Positions 1 to 10,800 are shown, counted from the first letter of the stretch. The stretch: DNA of 64,000 nt from Puccinia triticina (GCF_026914185.1 NC_070561.1:5208001-5272000); one strand, 5' to 3'. The notes: a model not told the origin generated them from the sequence alone. Numbers and translations are program-made.

Positions 1-357
1 ATTTCAAATTTTGAGCTCAAAAACCGCTGGATCACCTCTCCAGAACCACTTCACAGTAGGTGGAGTGGGTTAGTAATTATGTGTGTCAGCTAGGTAAAAA
101 AATGTGAAATGGAAGCTGAGATTGCAGGCTACAAGTCTGTCTACTCAGATTTTTTTTAAACTAAAAACTACATTTTTAAAAAAAAATTTGAAAATAAAAT
201 ATGTGTTTTTTTGCCAAAAATTCTCAAGTCTGTGGGGCCAATGGTGTGACTTTAGAGGTAAGCCTCTCCTTCGGAGACGCTTTGCGCCTCCTCGGAGGCT
301 TTGTTAAGCTTGGGACATGGCAAGTGTCTTCCGCAGAGAACCAGCCTGTGAAAGATT

Positions 358-1198
358 GATGAGGATTAAAGCTGTGACCCAGGGTTCGGGACGGGGGGTG
401 AGACTCATCCCGACGCCCGTATCCGAGTTTACCCGGGAAACACCTGGGTGTTCTTCTTTTTTTTTGTCTGTGTGTCACCAGCGCCCACCAGCGCCAGATA
501 CTGCTTCTTGAAAAACCCTCAGAACATCTCCCTGAAGCTGCAACGTCATGAAGAGGAAGCAAAACCCAGCTCAACCTAGCCCCAAGCCAGAAACACCAGA
601 TCCTACTCCGAAAACTGTGATTGAAGTCAACGGATATAGCAACTCAGACCAAGGTAACATTTCTAAAATGCAGAATTTGCACCGTAGTGGTAGTAAAATC
701 CTTGCTTACTGGAGCGGTCAACAGCAAACTTTTCCAATCTTGTTGAGAATGGCTTGATGCTATCTAGCCATACAAGCTACAAGTGCTGCATTGGAACGTG
801 TTTTCTCAAACGGACATTGGGTCTGCTCGTGGTCCCGCTCTTCACTCAATCCGGGTAACATCGAACAGCATCTCTGTTTCAAAGGCTGGAACAAATTCTT
901 TGACGGCCCTGTTCTTTTTTTTTTTTTTTCTTTTCTTCCCTATTGATTGTTGTCTCTCGGCTTCCGCCAAAAAACCTGCAAAAAAAAGTTAAATGAAACT
1001 TAAGGCCCTAGGCTCAAAAAACAAGCACCCAAGCTCAAAAAACAAGGGCAATCTGCCCTTCCCCCCCAATTATTTGTTTCAACAAACACCCGGGTGTTCG
1101 GGTGTTTCCAGGGACCCATCCCGTAGACCAACACCCGGGTGGTACCACCCGTGAAAACACCCGAGGCTTGGGGTTCGGGTCACAGCTTTAATGAGGAT
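358..1198. mobile_element. hAT-like element remnant with terminal inverted repeats
   Basis: Two arms in opposite orientation bound this block. The left arm (about 365-462) and right arm (about 1083-1192) share the 16-nt end ATTAAAGCTGTGACCC and then related GGTTCGGG and CACCCGGGTGTT stretches. GAGG flanks both ends directly, but a clean 8-bp duplication typical of hAT is not visible. The interior holds a decayed hAT dimerisation domain, which is why I assign the superfamily. A T-rich run lies near 915-930 and AC-rich, CCCGGGTG palindromes fill the right arm. A TATATAAA box-like string sits just outside at 1317-1324; I cannot tie it to a gene. Confidence 0.5.
660..910 (+). pseudogene. hAT transposase C-terminal dimerisation domain, fragment
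   Basis: Reading one frame through a stop at 755-757 gives peptides matching the hATC signature: KILAYWSGQQQTFPILLRMA, then CYLAIQATSAALERVFSN, then LNPGNIEQHLCFKGWNKFF. In the family this region reads as W..., FP.L..MA.D.L.IPATSAASERVFS, followed by R..L.PENIE.L.CLK.W. The stop replaces the usual R/D-Y step. No upstream DDE core or BED finger is visible, so this is a 5'-truncated, dead copy. Known: hATC mediates transposase dimerisation. Inferred: it once belonged to the surrounding TIR element. Confidence 0.75.
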
Positions 1199-1377
1199 CT
1201 GGTGTTGCTTCCGTGGCGGTGGAGTTTTTGTTGTGGCGGTAGAAATGTTTTTGTGGCAGTGGTGTTGGTGTTGTTGGTGCCGAGTGAAAGGTCAAACTGT
1301 ACGGCCAGCACGCGGATATATAAATGTGACCTCTGGCCAGTCTGTTTTCCCCCCGGCCCATCCGTTTTTGCTGTAAT

Positions 1378-1538
1378 TATGGTATTAAAAATTGCATATG
1401 TCACTATTTACATAAAATCATAAAGGCAATTTTGGCTGGGAGATGTCAGTGTGCATAAAAATTAAAGTGACATCTCCCAGCCAAAATTGCAGTTTATGAT
1501 TTCATGTAAAAAAATCTTATGCAATTTTGAATACCATA
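1378..1538. mobile_element. 161-bp MITE, family A, copy 1
   Basis: Perfectly delimited hairpin element: it starts TATGGTATTAAAAATTGCAT and ends with the inverse, and an inner pair GGCTGGGAGATGTCA / TGACATCTCCCAGCC forms the hairpin core around 1434-1484. It is flanked by a 3-bp direct repeat AAT (1375-1377 and 1539-1541). A second copy of exactly the same length lies at 5877-6037. No coding capacity. The 3-bp duplication suggests a PIF/Harbinger-like transposase, but the target is AAT/ATT rather than the usual TWA. Confidence 0.9.
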
Positions 1539-1541
1539 AAT

Positions 1542-2658
1542 TCCAGCTGGTGGTGCGTCTCACGCTCTCCCGCTGTGGAATATGCATTTGCACAGCCTGG
1601 GGGGTTAAAGATCTGACCCCCCATTATGCATTCTGCCATTGGCGCTGCAGGGGGCCTTCCCCTAAATGTTGTTTGTCCCTCCCGGTGAGTTGGGCGGCAA
1701 TGTGGGCCTGGGTGCAGCAGCTTTGGCTGGTGTTGGGCTAGGTTGCTGTCTGCGATTTTTTGTCCATTTTCAATCTTAAAAGGTTTCAAGCAACTAAGAG
1801 TGTATTGCTGATGAGATGACAATCTCTAACTATAATGATAATTGAAGAAAATGTGGCCGAAGGCCTGAGACTGAAGAAGGGTGAGCTGAAGAAGATCAGG
1901 AGCACAGAATGCTCAGGGACTCAGAACAGCAGATCAGAAGTCTCCAGAGGAGCAAGTCTGACTACTATGGGCTCGGAACTAAGTGAGGGTTGTATTTCAT
2001 GAGGGGAAAAATGAAATACATGGAGAAAAAGGGGCCTAGGGGGCTAAAGGACCCTGATGGAAAGAAAAGGAACAAAAAGGAAATAAGCCCTCTTCTGGGC
2101 ATGGGGCATAATTCTAACAATAATATGATAAAGCAGTAGAGAGAGATTTGGTTTTACCAAAGAGCGGTTCGTTGTCCGGCTCTAGTTAAGAAGAGATAGT
2201 TGATAAGAAGGAAAGGGGCTGCGGTCAAGCAGCTGGACACAGTCGATGATTGGATAGGTGCTGATAGCACTGAAAGATAAGCTGTGCCAGGTGCGGCTAT
2301 GCGCCTTCACAATCGGCAATGCGGTGGGAAAGATGGTTGGGTGCGCTAGGATCTGCAGTAAGTCACACAGTCCAGCGACCTCAGTACCGTCTACCTAGGG
2401 AGAAACCAAGGGCTCTGCAGGAGCTACTCACCTTCAGTTGGTACCGAGGTGGTTCGCTCTCTGAGGCTGGAACCGTTAAGGTCTAGGTGTGTGTCGGTGC
2501 CTTTGGGTCTGTAGGAGAATGTCACTATCAGCTCTTGGCCCTAGCTACACTGGAACCAGCCCGCGATACTTACCTTGCGGATAGTTCGCGGTGCTTGGTC
2601 TGGAAAGGCTCTTTGTTGGATGACATGGCTGTTGGGATCAGATGAATTATCTTAAGCT
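1542..2658. other. Unassigned intergenic stretch
   Basis: No convincing reading frame, splice-linked exons or RNA gene is visible here. The strand is locally purine-rich between about 1850 and 2240. It may be old repeat sequence, but I cannot match it to any other block in the window. Confidence 0.5.
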
Positions 2659-2659
2659 T

Positions 2660-3140
2660 ACATTTGCGCGCGGCATTCTAATGTACAAGGTTTGGGGCCG
2701 GTCCCAAATGTTGGGGCCCAAAACCTGGAAAAAATACAGTTTTTTCACATATTTTTGGGCGGCTGGGACACGGCATGGTGTCCCAGCTATGGCATTAGAC
2801 CCACCAGGCAATCCTGAAAGTACTGCATGACAGTTTCTGCCTTCATTTGTGGGTTTTTTGCCCAACCAGGAGGCATAAGTATGGTTTTAGGACCCCATAC
2901 ATATGTACTTATGCCCGTATTTGGAGGTGGGTCCCAAAATATGGGCTGTGAACAAAAATAAAATAAAAATTGGCTGGACCAAATTGGTTGCCACTTTAGA
3001 TTTGGAATCTACACACTCTGTAGACTCCAAAAATGTCCTCTTTTAGAGTGCTGGACCCCCGACCCAGTCAGGGTTTTCCCCCGCGTAGCCCAACAAGTTT
3101 TGCGGGCAGCTCTGTACAGTAGAATGCCGCGCGCAACTGT
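2660..3140. repeat. Foldback repeat with 22-nt arms
   Basis: An arm at 2666-2687 beginning GCGCGCGGCATTCTA recurs inverted at 3113-3134 with one mismatch. The interior has GGTTTGGGGCC and GGGGCCCAAAACC strings that reappear near 3250, suggesting a decayed MITE-like unit. No target duplication could be fixed and there is no coding sequence. Confidence 0.5.
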
Positions 3141-3289
3141 AGTTCATCTGTCTGGGAGCAACATGCATATGCATGCGCCTAGGGAGTGGTCACTGACCTT
3201 TCTCCTTGGTTGGGTTAGGTTTAGAACCCAGGCCCCTTGTCCTCTTGCGCGCGGGTTTGGAGCCCAAAACCTCACAAATCTAATTTAGG

Positions 3290-3740
3290 CTGTTACCAAC
3301 GTTGTAACCGCTGCGCTAGAAAAAGCGGTCATTTAGCGCAGCGCAGCGCTTACACCGCTACGTCCCATGGGCATTTAGCGGAAGCGGTTGAAAAACCGCT
3401 TCCGCTAGCGCTAAATTTAGCGGGGTACTGCTTCATCCTGAGGGGTGGCAGCGTTAGCGCAGCGGAAGCGCAAATCCGCTATGCTATCTGCTAATTTAGC
3501 GGATAGCACAATTTTATTGTGTTTTGAATGGCTTTTAAAATGATTTAAAACTGTTTTTGGAAACCACTGCACTACCGCTGAAGCACAGTGGTTCAGCGCT
3601 ACGTGGGCGCTTTTTTTAGCGCGCTACAAATCACCGTTTTTTCCTGGGAAAACAAAAAGCAGTTAGCGCAGCGGCACAAAAACTGCTGCGCTAACCGCTT
3701 CGCTACGCTAAACGCAGCGCAGCGGTTACAAAGTTGCTGT
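3290..3740. repeat. TAGCGC-rich foldback element
   Basis: The left end (3290-3320, GTTGTAACCGCTGCGCT) pairs with the right end (3710-3740, AGCGCAGCGGTTACAA). Between them are many short repeats of the type TTAGCGCAGCGG and CCGCTAGCGCTAAATTTAGC, each partly self-complementary. Similar GCGC-rich hairpin stretches occur at 39167-39428, 46840-47160 and 49300-49570. No open frame looks coding. Confidence 0.6.
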
Positions 3741-4121
3741 TACTTGAGTGGGGAAACCCTTTCAATTTTTTCGTACTTTGTAGCCTTGTGGGGAAAACCC
3801 TGTCATTTTTTTTGTAAATTTTGTCTATGGTAGGGGGAACCCTTGATTTTTTCCCCCAAAAAACTGTGGTTTTAATAGAATTGGATAAGGAATGATTTGG
3901 TTTGAAGAAAAAAAAGTCATGTTGGACTAACATTGGCTTGTAAAAAATTCTACACATACAATTTTCGAAAAATTCAAAATCCTTCTTGATGGCAATGAAG
4001 GCCCCTATCTTGGGCACACCCTCCCCAAAATTATTCTCCATTGGTTCATGAAGTTTATTTTATATTTTTTTTTTACAACAAAAAGTCCCCAACTGTGACA
4101 CACAAGTGTGCATAAAATTAA
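3741..4121. repeat. Degenerate GGGGAACCCTTGATTTTT repeats
   Basis: Three related strings of the form GTGGGGAAACCCTTT, GTGGGGAAAACCCTG and AGGGGGAACCCTTGATTTT lie at about 3749-3855. The same motif appears at 46660-46730 and, inverted, at 48490-48590, so this is a fragment of that repeat family. The remainder (3860-4118) is AT-rich and has no gene that I can support. Confidence 0.5.
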
Positions 4122-4333
4122 GGGCCTGTACCGTGGGCCTCAATTTTGAGAAATTTCAACTTTTTTTGCCCTGTAGACAAAAATTGAAAACTAGCGGAGG
4201 GTTCAAATGTTGAGTTTCTTCACATTTGGGATCAAGCCTACATTTTGGCCAGGCTCAGTAATTTTTGTCCCAAGAAATTTTGAGACAAATAAATTTGGAA
4301 AATTTCAATTTTCATGCCCCATGGTACAGGCCC
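4122..4333. mobile_element. 212-bp MITE, family B (Harbinger-like), copy 1
   Basis: Terminal inverted repeats GGGCCTGTACC / GGTACAGGCCC, flanked by TAA on both sides (4119-4121 and 4334-4336). The 3-bp TAA duplication and GGGCCTGT ends are typical of PIF/Harbinger MITEs. A second copy lies in opposite orientation at 23989-24197. Its right end abuts the stop codon of the minus-strand gene next door: the stop is now TAG formed from the duplication plus the first MITE base, whereas the reconstructed empty site gives TAA, so the protein end is unchanged. Confidence 0.9.
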
Positions 4334-5680
4334 TAAAAATAACTAAAAACACTCTCTTTGATGCCTTTTGGCACAGTTGTAGCTGCCCATCTTGTATTGG
4401 TTGCTCGCCGGCTGACCTGCATAGATTGAAAAGACAGGCATAAAGTAACTGGGCTGGAGTAGAGCGGCTCGATGCGAGCCATCGATGATCGGGAGTTTTG
4501 GCGGGGGGGCTGTGCTTCTGGAAGCTCTGGATACGAGCGGAGAGACAGCGAATGAGCCGAAGGGGACCCCGCCGCAGGGATTTGCCGAGAACAGGGCTTA
4601 CAATCGGGAGAGGCGGGGCCAGCTGCGCCGATCAAAAACCGGGCCACCTGGTCGCGTAGGCCGGGGTGCTCGGGCTCGCAGGCAAAGTATCTAGCCAAGA
4701 GCAGCTGGGCGCTGTTCCAGCGATGATTGGCGAAGCCGCCGCGGAGGAATCTGGATGTCTTTCCCCAGAGCGGGACGCCGGTGTCGTCTGAGGGGGCGAA
4801 GAGGTCCTGGTTGAGCCGGGCGACGACGGCGCGGACGGCCGGCATGGCGCGCGCCCCGGGTGGACGCGTCGTCTGGTCTGCCGCGTGGCACTGGTAGATC
4901 CGGGCAACCAGCTTCCGGTAGCGCGATTCTACAGCGCCCAGCCGCTGCGGCTCTGTCCCGGTGCGGTTGGCAATCTTGATGGCGGTGAACCCGTCCTCGC
5001 CGCCCCTGGTCTTGGAAAGAATCGGCAACGGATCATGCTGTCGCTCCCATCCGGATTTCCAGCCTTTCATATACTCCATTCGCAGCTTCGACTGCACTGC
5101 GCGGAAGTGCTCGTCGACGACTGTTTTGGGGATTCTGTTCCTCATTCGAGGAGGAGGAGCGGGGGGGCTGGACGGTTGCGGGGGCTGGATATGATTGCTT
5201 TCAGTCTGCTGCAAAGGTCGACTCCTTTGAGGCTGGTTGCGGCTGATGGGAGCCGGTAGTTGTGGGAAAGTGTGCGGGTTCAATTCGTCAAGCAACATGA
5301 ATATTTCGTCTTGAGTTGGCACATGGTCTTCATCGACTTCGCCCTCGCCGCCTGAGCTGGGGCCGTTCGGAACTAGAGGCTTTCGATGAGCAAGGGGTAT
5401 ACTTATTGGGTGCTTAGGTAGAGAGGATCGGATGCTTACCGGGCAGAAAGGTGCCATCATGAGCATGCGGAGCCTCGAGCCTCCGGTTTTCAGCTTGGAA
5501 GTCCGGCCAGAATGGGGCGTTGATAGTGGCAGAGTGGCCGGAGTAGACAGAGTCGAGCCAGCCAGGAAAGAGCTCGTCTTCGGCGTCCCGAAGATAGGCC
5601 GAGCTGGAGCAGTGAGCCCCTACCAAAGTGAGGATCACAGGAAGCCATCGCCGGGAGGTGGGGCCGCAGAGAACGCGCAT
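4333..5680 (-). CDS. Putative secreted protein of unknown function (two exons)
   Basis: Model: exon 1 5680-5440, intron 5439-5373 (GTAAGC...CTCTAG), exon 2 5372-4333. The total of 1281 nt is an exact codon multiple and gives 426 residues. The chosen start MRVLCGPTSRRWLPVILTLV gives a basic stretch then a hydrophobic core ending near GAHCSSS, consistent with a signal peptide; an in-frame upstream Met at 5716 would bury it. The mature part is Pro-rich at residues ~110-190, then has a denser block with RMEYMKGWKSGWERQHDP and WNSAQLLLARYFACEPEHP. I recognise no domain. It could be a lineage-specific secreted protein or effector candidate; that is inference. The gypsy 1 element sits 174 bp upstream of the start and a MITE touches the stop. 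Confidence 0.6.
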
Positions 5681-5876
5681 TGTTGGGGGACAACGGCCGA
5701 GGAGCCACCCACTCACTAACGAATCCCCCAGACATCGAGCCGCTTCCGTTCGCCGTACTGTTCCTGGAAACTGTGGAAGCGGTCTCGGATCAAGTTATGA
5801 GACACGGAGGCGGTCCGAACAGGGCGAGTACAGGGAAGCAGGGCTGTACTGAGGTGTAACGAATATCTTGTTGATT

Positions 5877-6037
5877 TATGGTGTTCAAAATTGCATAAGA
5901 TGTGTTTACATAACAGCATAACATGTGATTTTGGCTGGGAGATGTCAGCGTACATAAAACTTAAAGTGACATCTCCCAGCCAAAATTGCAGCTTATGCTG
6001 TTATGTAGAAAAATCTTATGCAATTTTGAACACCATA
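5877..6037. mobile_element. 161-bp MITE, family A, copy 2
   Basis: Same ends (TATGGTGTTCAAAATTGCAT and inverse) and hairpin core as the copy at 1378-1538. The direct repeat ATT flanks it (5874-5876, 6038-6040). The uninterrupted site GTTGATTATGGATTA is present in the 3' LTR near 24634, proving insertion after the retrotransposon landed. Confidence 0.93.
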
Positions 6038-6290
6038 ATTATGGATTAACACGTGCTTTATTTGTTATTCGTTAAGCTGACTAACAGGATGATCGGTGAT
6101 GGATCTCCTTGGCTTTTGTAATCAGATAAGATTGCTCATGATTGATGACGTCTTTCTTAAACATTTATGTCGTCATTGTATGCTTCCGCGAACCTTGTCT
6201 TTATCTCTTTCTCTTCAAAAACCAGTTGTTCCTCCTTTCCTCTCTTTCTCCATTAGAATATTCTTTATCATCACTTCCTCAGAAATCTAA

Positions 6291-6675
6291 GGCCCCGTTT
6301 GGAGCCAGTATAAATGTAGGTGATACAATCACTTGTAAATTCAATAAAAAATACAAAACTCAACATAAAGAATCCAATTTTTTTTGTAGTAAACCTACAG
6401 TACTGGTCTCATCAACTATGAAGTCAGATTTAACTGATTCAGCCATCTTCAGCACCATAATACCATTATATTGCTTTGTTCTGGTCAAAAGCAATATAAT
6501 GGTACTACAGTGCTGAATATGGCTGAATCAGTTGAATCTGAATTCATAATTGAAGACACCAGTATTGTAGGTTGCCTAGAAAAAATGTTTGGAGGCTTTA
6601 TGTTGAATTTTGTAGTTTTCATTGAATTAACCAATGATTATATCACCTATATTTATATTGGGTCCAAACAAAGCC
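6291..6675. mobile_element. 385-bp MITE, family C (Harbinger-like)
   Basis: Ends GGCCCCGTTTGGAGCCAGTA and an inverted counterpart ending GGGTCCAAACAAAGCC, flanked by TAA (6288-6290, 6676-6678). It is a near-palindrome: the two halves match around a centre near 6483, including GCAATATAATGGTACTACAG. The 3' LTR lacks it (AATCTAAGTTATC near 24875). The GGCCCCGTTTGG end is shared with the compound element at 38970. Non-coding. Confidence 0.92.
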
Positions 6676-6923
6676 TAAGTTATCATTATCAACAAAAACA
6701 AAACCACGATCTGAGTTATCCTTATAAGTTTTCTATTTGTGTATTGCTTAGAACCTTAAGTCTAGTTACTATCCAAGCATTGGCGAGTTTTCCTCTTGGA
6801 TTAAACTTCATAGCCTATATATAGCAAATTGGGTAGTAGCCTGATCCTCACAGTTATATTCCAATCTTTCAAAGATACTATTATCATAACTTTACATTTC
6901 CAATTTTTTTTACCCTCCAAACA

Positions 6924-8789
6924 ATGTCTGAAGTCTCCAATATCGCTCCCATCACTCCTCTTTGGAACTCTCCTGCTTTTACTCCTTCTCCACCTCCGGT
7001 TACCAATCTTCCAATCCCTAATACAACACACCAATTTTTTTTGGTCAACACCCCATCTCCTTTCAACCATAATTCCCCTTTGTTCATGTTGTTTTCCCCT
7101 CAATACATCCCAGCTACCTCTCCACAGCCGCAGGCTCAACAACAAGCACAACAGGGGCCTTCAACCACCCGTCCTAACGTTAACGCACAAGAATTTTTGA
7201 ATTCCAGTCATCAACCGCAAGACCTTTTGGGTTCCGGTAAACAACGTGAAGCGTTGGACGACAACATGTTGGCTCTTCTTTCCAACTTACGGGTCAACAA
7301 TTTGACTCATTCAACTTTAATCCAAGAGCAGGCCGCTTTGATTGCGCTTTTGAATGCGCAGGCTCGACAGGACAAGACAGCAATCTCTAATCTGCAGGCC
7401 AAGACTAAAAACATCAAGGATATTTTCGATTCCAAATTGATGAAAACTCAGGCCACCCATGATCAGTCAATCGCTCATCTTTGAGGTCATTTTGAGGGTT
7501 CCACAAATTTGTTGGAAGGATGGTTGGGTCGGTTGTAGGTTGCTAGCGCTCAACCTGCGGTTTCCCGCATGTTTGTAGAGCCCCCTCATCAATCCCATAT
7601 TTTTTTCACCAAAGCTCCTTGTGAAACTAATAACTTTTGTTTCACAATGAGAAACTCTTTTGAGCAAATCAGGGAGCAGTTCAATACCAAGAAGCAAAAG
7701 ATCTTGTGGATCTCCGGTTACTTTTGCGCAGGTCCAGGCCGTATGGACGGCGAGGTTCCATCTTATACATGGTGGCAAGGTTAACTTTCCAACAATGCGG
7801 CGGCTTTCAAGGCGTCTTCAAGGATGGAGTATTTAATCCCTGAGCTCCATGCGACTCCGGCTCATCATCCGCAGGCTAGAGTTCCTGATGGGGATGCCAT
7901 GAACTTGGATGAGGTGGCTGCCGCAATGAAGGATGCAAATTTTTTGTATGCCGACTTTCAACAAGAATGTGTTGATTGGAATATCTGTATTTGTTGTGGT
8001 GGATCCTTTGATGACGCTCATTACCAAAAACGGGGTTGTACGTTGGGGTCGGAAATGAAGATGGATATTTCTGATATGTTACAGTTGCGGAAGGATTGGG
8101 GAGGTTTGGTTTGAAAGAAGAAAACGGGAAGATGAAGCGATTCAAAGTGGGCTCCAGAAAATCTCTCTTGTCGAGTGCCATTGGGTTATTGTTGCAAGAA
8201 ACAGCGTGCTCAGGTGGAAGACTCTTTCTCATCTACTCCCGTGGAGCGTCCCGACAAAGGGAAGAAGCGGCAGTTGTTGGCAAAGGTTGATGGATTGCCA
8301 TTCAAAAAGCAATTATCTGACCAATCAAGTCATAAAAAACCGGATGATCCCGCCTTATCTACTGATGCTATCAACATGGATGATATGTTGGCAGGCAAAG
8401 TTTTCTTTAACCCTTGTATGTCGCAAAAGATGAGTGCAACAGACTGTAAGCAGACTCATTTTGTCAAGAAAGCCCCTCGGATGGATAACCACCCTTTCTT
8501 TAATGGTTCCTTGCTAATTCATAATAATATTAAGGCTGATGTTTATGTTTTGGTTGATTCTGGTGCTTCGGCATCCTTCATTGACATTAACTTTGCTAAA
8601 GAAACAAAAATAAAAACAATCAATATGCCAATCAAGGTTCAGTGTAAATCCTTTGACGGATTGGCGGTGACTTCTGGCGAGATAGTATCCTATGCAAAAG
8701 GAGATGTTTTAATCCCCACCGTTTGCAGTTCTTTTCTATGTTCTCAAGTTACTCTTTATTTGACCACGCTAGCCTCTGCTAATATTATA
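6924..8789 (+). pseudogene. Gypsy 1 gag and aspartic protease
   Basis: Starts at ATG 6924 with a Pro-rich N-terminus, followed by an Ala/Gln-rich, probably helical stretch (7290-7460). Stops occur at 7482 (TGA), about 7536 (TAG), 7782 (TAA) and 8112 (TGA). A Cys-rich piece CICCGGSFDDAHYQKRGC (~7990-8043) may be a decayed zinc knuckle. The retropepsin motif is clear at about 8553: LVDSGASASFIDINFAKE. The frame runs into LASANII at 8789, where the Mutator-like element interrupts it; it resumes as LGNSWL after 21294. Role: capsid and polyprotein processing. Non-functional. Confidence 0.85.
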
Positions 8790-9264
8790 CGGACTTACTT
8801 CGCGCACTGCGGAAAACTCTTCGCGCACTGTGGGGGTCGTCGTCTCGACGTCCAGCCCCCAGTGCGCGCTTCTGCCACGGCTCTTCGCGCACTGTGCATT
8901 CCCCCAAAAAAACGGCTTGCATTTCTTGAGATATTTTTTGATGAATCAATAGAATGACATTTTATGATCCCCCTAAAAAATAACCAAGTCATTTAGGGGT
9001 CTCCTTGAGCCTACAGAAAATTGACATGAAAAAATCATATTTTAACGCGGCAGGGACCTGTAATATCGCTTCCTGTGCCCCAGTAGCCCCAAAAATTTCA
9101 CAGTATCATGTTACATGTGCAAATTCATGACCTGATAATTTTCAGAATTTCTCCCAGAGATATAAGGGGTGCGCGGCAGGCTTAGTAGGAAAATTACTGC
9201 TAACTGTATAGCTTTTTTGTTACACACTCAAACAGTCCCAAAATTTCAGAAATGTTTTCATTTA

Positions 9265-9452
9265 GGGTGTTCAAAGTTGACTTGCATAAAATCATAACAC
9301 CATAAAATCATAAAATTCTAAGCTGAAAAAATATGTTGCACCCAAGCACTCAAATTAGAGCAACATTTCTAGAATGGTACATATGAAATCATCACTTGAA
9401 AGTTTTATGATTTTATGCATTGAAGATTTTATGATTTCAACTTTGAACACCC
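9265..9452. mobile_element. 188-bp MITE, family D
   Basis: Ends GGGTGTTCAAAGTTGA / CAACTTTGAACACCC with TTA on both sides (9262-9264, 9453-9455). The interior repeats ATAAAATCATAA and its inverse. The GGTGTTCAAA end resembles family A, suggesting a shared or related transposase, although the target sites differ (TTA versus AAT/ATT). Confidence 0.85.
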
Positions 9453-9570
9453 TTATTGTGGATATTCTCCGCGCAATAAATTTCTTGGCAATAGTGTGTC
9501 ATGATAACATGAGATGTAGTGCGGCGGGCTTAGTTGGAAAATGACTGCTAACTTATCTCATGTTTTAATA

Positions 9571-9771
9571 GGGGGGTTCACAATAGGATAAAAATAAAAC
9601 TTTAGAACCAATTTTAAGGCCTTTACAGACAATTTTTTAAAAAATGAAGAAGTTCCTCTGATTGCCAGGGGAAACCTAATCCTGTACATCCTGCCATATT
9701 TTTGAAAAGTTGTTGATAAAGGCCTTAAAATTGACTCTAAAGTTTTATTTTTATCCTATTGTGAACCCCCC
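9571..9771. mobile_element. About 200-bp MITE, family E
   Basis: Inverted ends GGGGGGTTCACAATAGGATA and TATCCTATTGTGAACCCCCC pair over more than 30 nt, into the AAAATAAAACTTTAGA region. The flanks read TAATA on the left and CAATA on the right, so the duplication is uncertain. It lies within the subterminal repeats of the Mutator-like element. Non-coding. Confidence 0.75.
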
Positions 9772-10130
9772 CAATAACACACTATTGCTAAGAGCTTTAT
9801 GGCGCGGAGAATATGCAAAACCAAAACATTCCTGAAAATTTCAGACTGTTTCAGCGTGTAAAAAAAATCTATACATGTAGCAGTCATTTTCCTACTAAGC
9901 CCTCTGCGCACCCCTTATATCTCATGTTATCATGACACACTATTGCCAAGAAATTTATGGCGCGGAGAATATCCACAATGAAAACATTTCTGAAATTTTT
10001 GGACTGTTTGGGTGTGTAACAAAAAAGCTATACAGTTAGCAGTAATTTTCCTACTAAGCCTGCTGCGCACCCCTTATATCTCATTTTATAATGACACACT
10101 ATTGCTAGGAATTTCAGGGAATTAATTTGA

Positions 10131-10560
10131 AGCATATTTCTCTGTGCTCTCAAAATTTTGTGCCTTTGGTGTGTGTAACAAAAAAGTTATACATATACGC
10201 AAAATAATAAACGCAATACCTATTTGGGCTGCAGGAAAGCTGGTGAAAATTCTGAAAATTATCCCACTTTCTTAAATCCACACAATCCTAGACCTCTGGA
10301 TCTAAGTTTTGGGGTGTTTTTTTCTCACAAAATGGCACAAACAGCCCACATCTCACAATACATGTTGAAATCCCCAAAGGCCCGAAGGCCCTATGGATGA
10401 CCCTCCAGCTGTGCGGCAGCAACGAGCAAAAGTGGGCCGGTTGTTAGAGTAGTCCAGGAAGGCCCTAATCAAGTGATTAGTGGGCTCCCAGGGAGGGGGT
10501 AGGACGAAACCGGAGCCCCTGGGGGGACAATCTGCTGCCAACCCCTCCCCCTTTTAAATA
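10131..10560. other. Mutator-like element interior, no gene seen
   Basis: The stretch is AT-rich to about 10360, then GC-richer. I see no supported exon or repeat match here except the usual short poly-T and poly-A runs. Confidence 0.4.
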
Positions 10561-10607
10561 AGCACAGTCATGTTTGTCGCCCAACAATATCCTGACCGTT
10601 GCCCCAC

Positions 10608-10800
10608 ACCACCCGCCACGGGCTCGTCGCCATCTGCCACAAACTCTTTACCATCCGCCACAAGCTTGTTGCCATCCGCCACAAGCTCGTCGCCACCCGC
10701 CACGGGCTCGTCGCCATCCGCCACAGACTCGTCGCCATCCGCCACGAGCTTGTTGCCATCCGCCACGCTCTTCTTGCCATCCGCACTGTGGCCACTCAGC
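10608..10800. repeat. 24-bp minisatellite, about eight units
   Basis: Units of the form TCGCCATCCGCCACAAGCTC repeat every 24 bp with a few substitutions (GGGCTCG, AGACTCG, AAGCTTG variants). The minus strand would encode an eight-residue repeat of the VADGDEPV type without interruption because 24 is a codon multiple. There is no start, splice or flanking support for a gene, so I call it a repeat. It lies inside the Mutator-like element just upstream of the captured gene pieces. Confidence 0.85.

Larger units (their letters stand above)
5855..6852 (+). repeat. 5' LTR of gypsy 1, expanded by two MITEs
   Basis: It spans 998 bp, but removing the 161-bp and 385-bp MITEs and their 3-bp duplications leaves 446 bp, exactly the length of the 3' LTR (24612-25057). 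The 3' LTR provides the empty sites for both MITEs. TATATATAG near 6818-6825 (also in the 3' LTR) is a plausible TATA box. No clear tRNA primer-binding site follows the LTR. Confidence 0.92.
9130..10130. repeat. Subterminal repeats of the Mutator-like element
   Basis: A block of about 165 bp recurs: inverted at ~9130-9260 and ~9465-9560, and direct at ~9775-9935 and ~9940-10110. Shared strings include CCTACTAAGCC, GCGCACCCCTTATATCTCAT, TATCATGACACACTATTGCC and TTTATGGCGCGGAGAATAT. Two MITEs interrupt it. A related fragment occurs at 42840-42915. Repeated subterminal blocks are often transposase-binding sites; that role is inference here. Confidence 0.7.
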
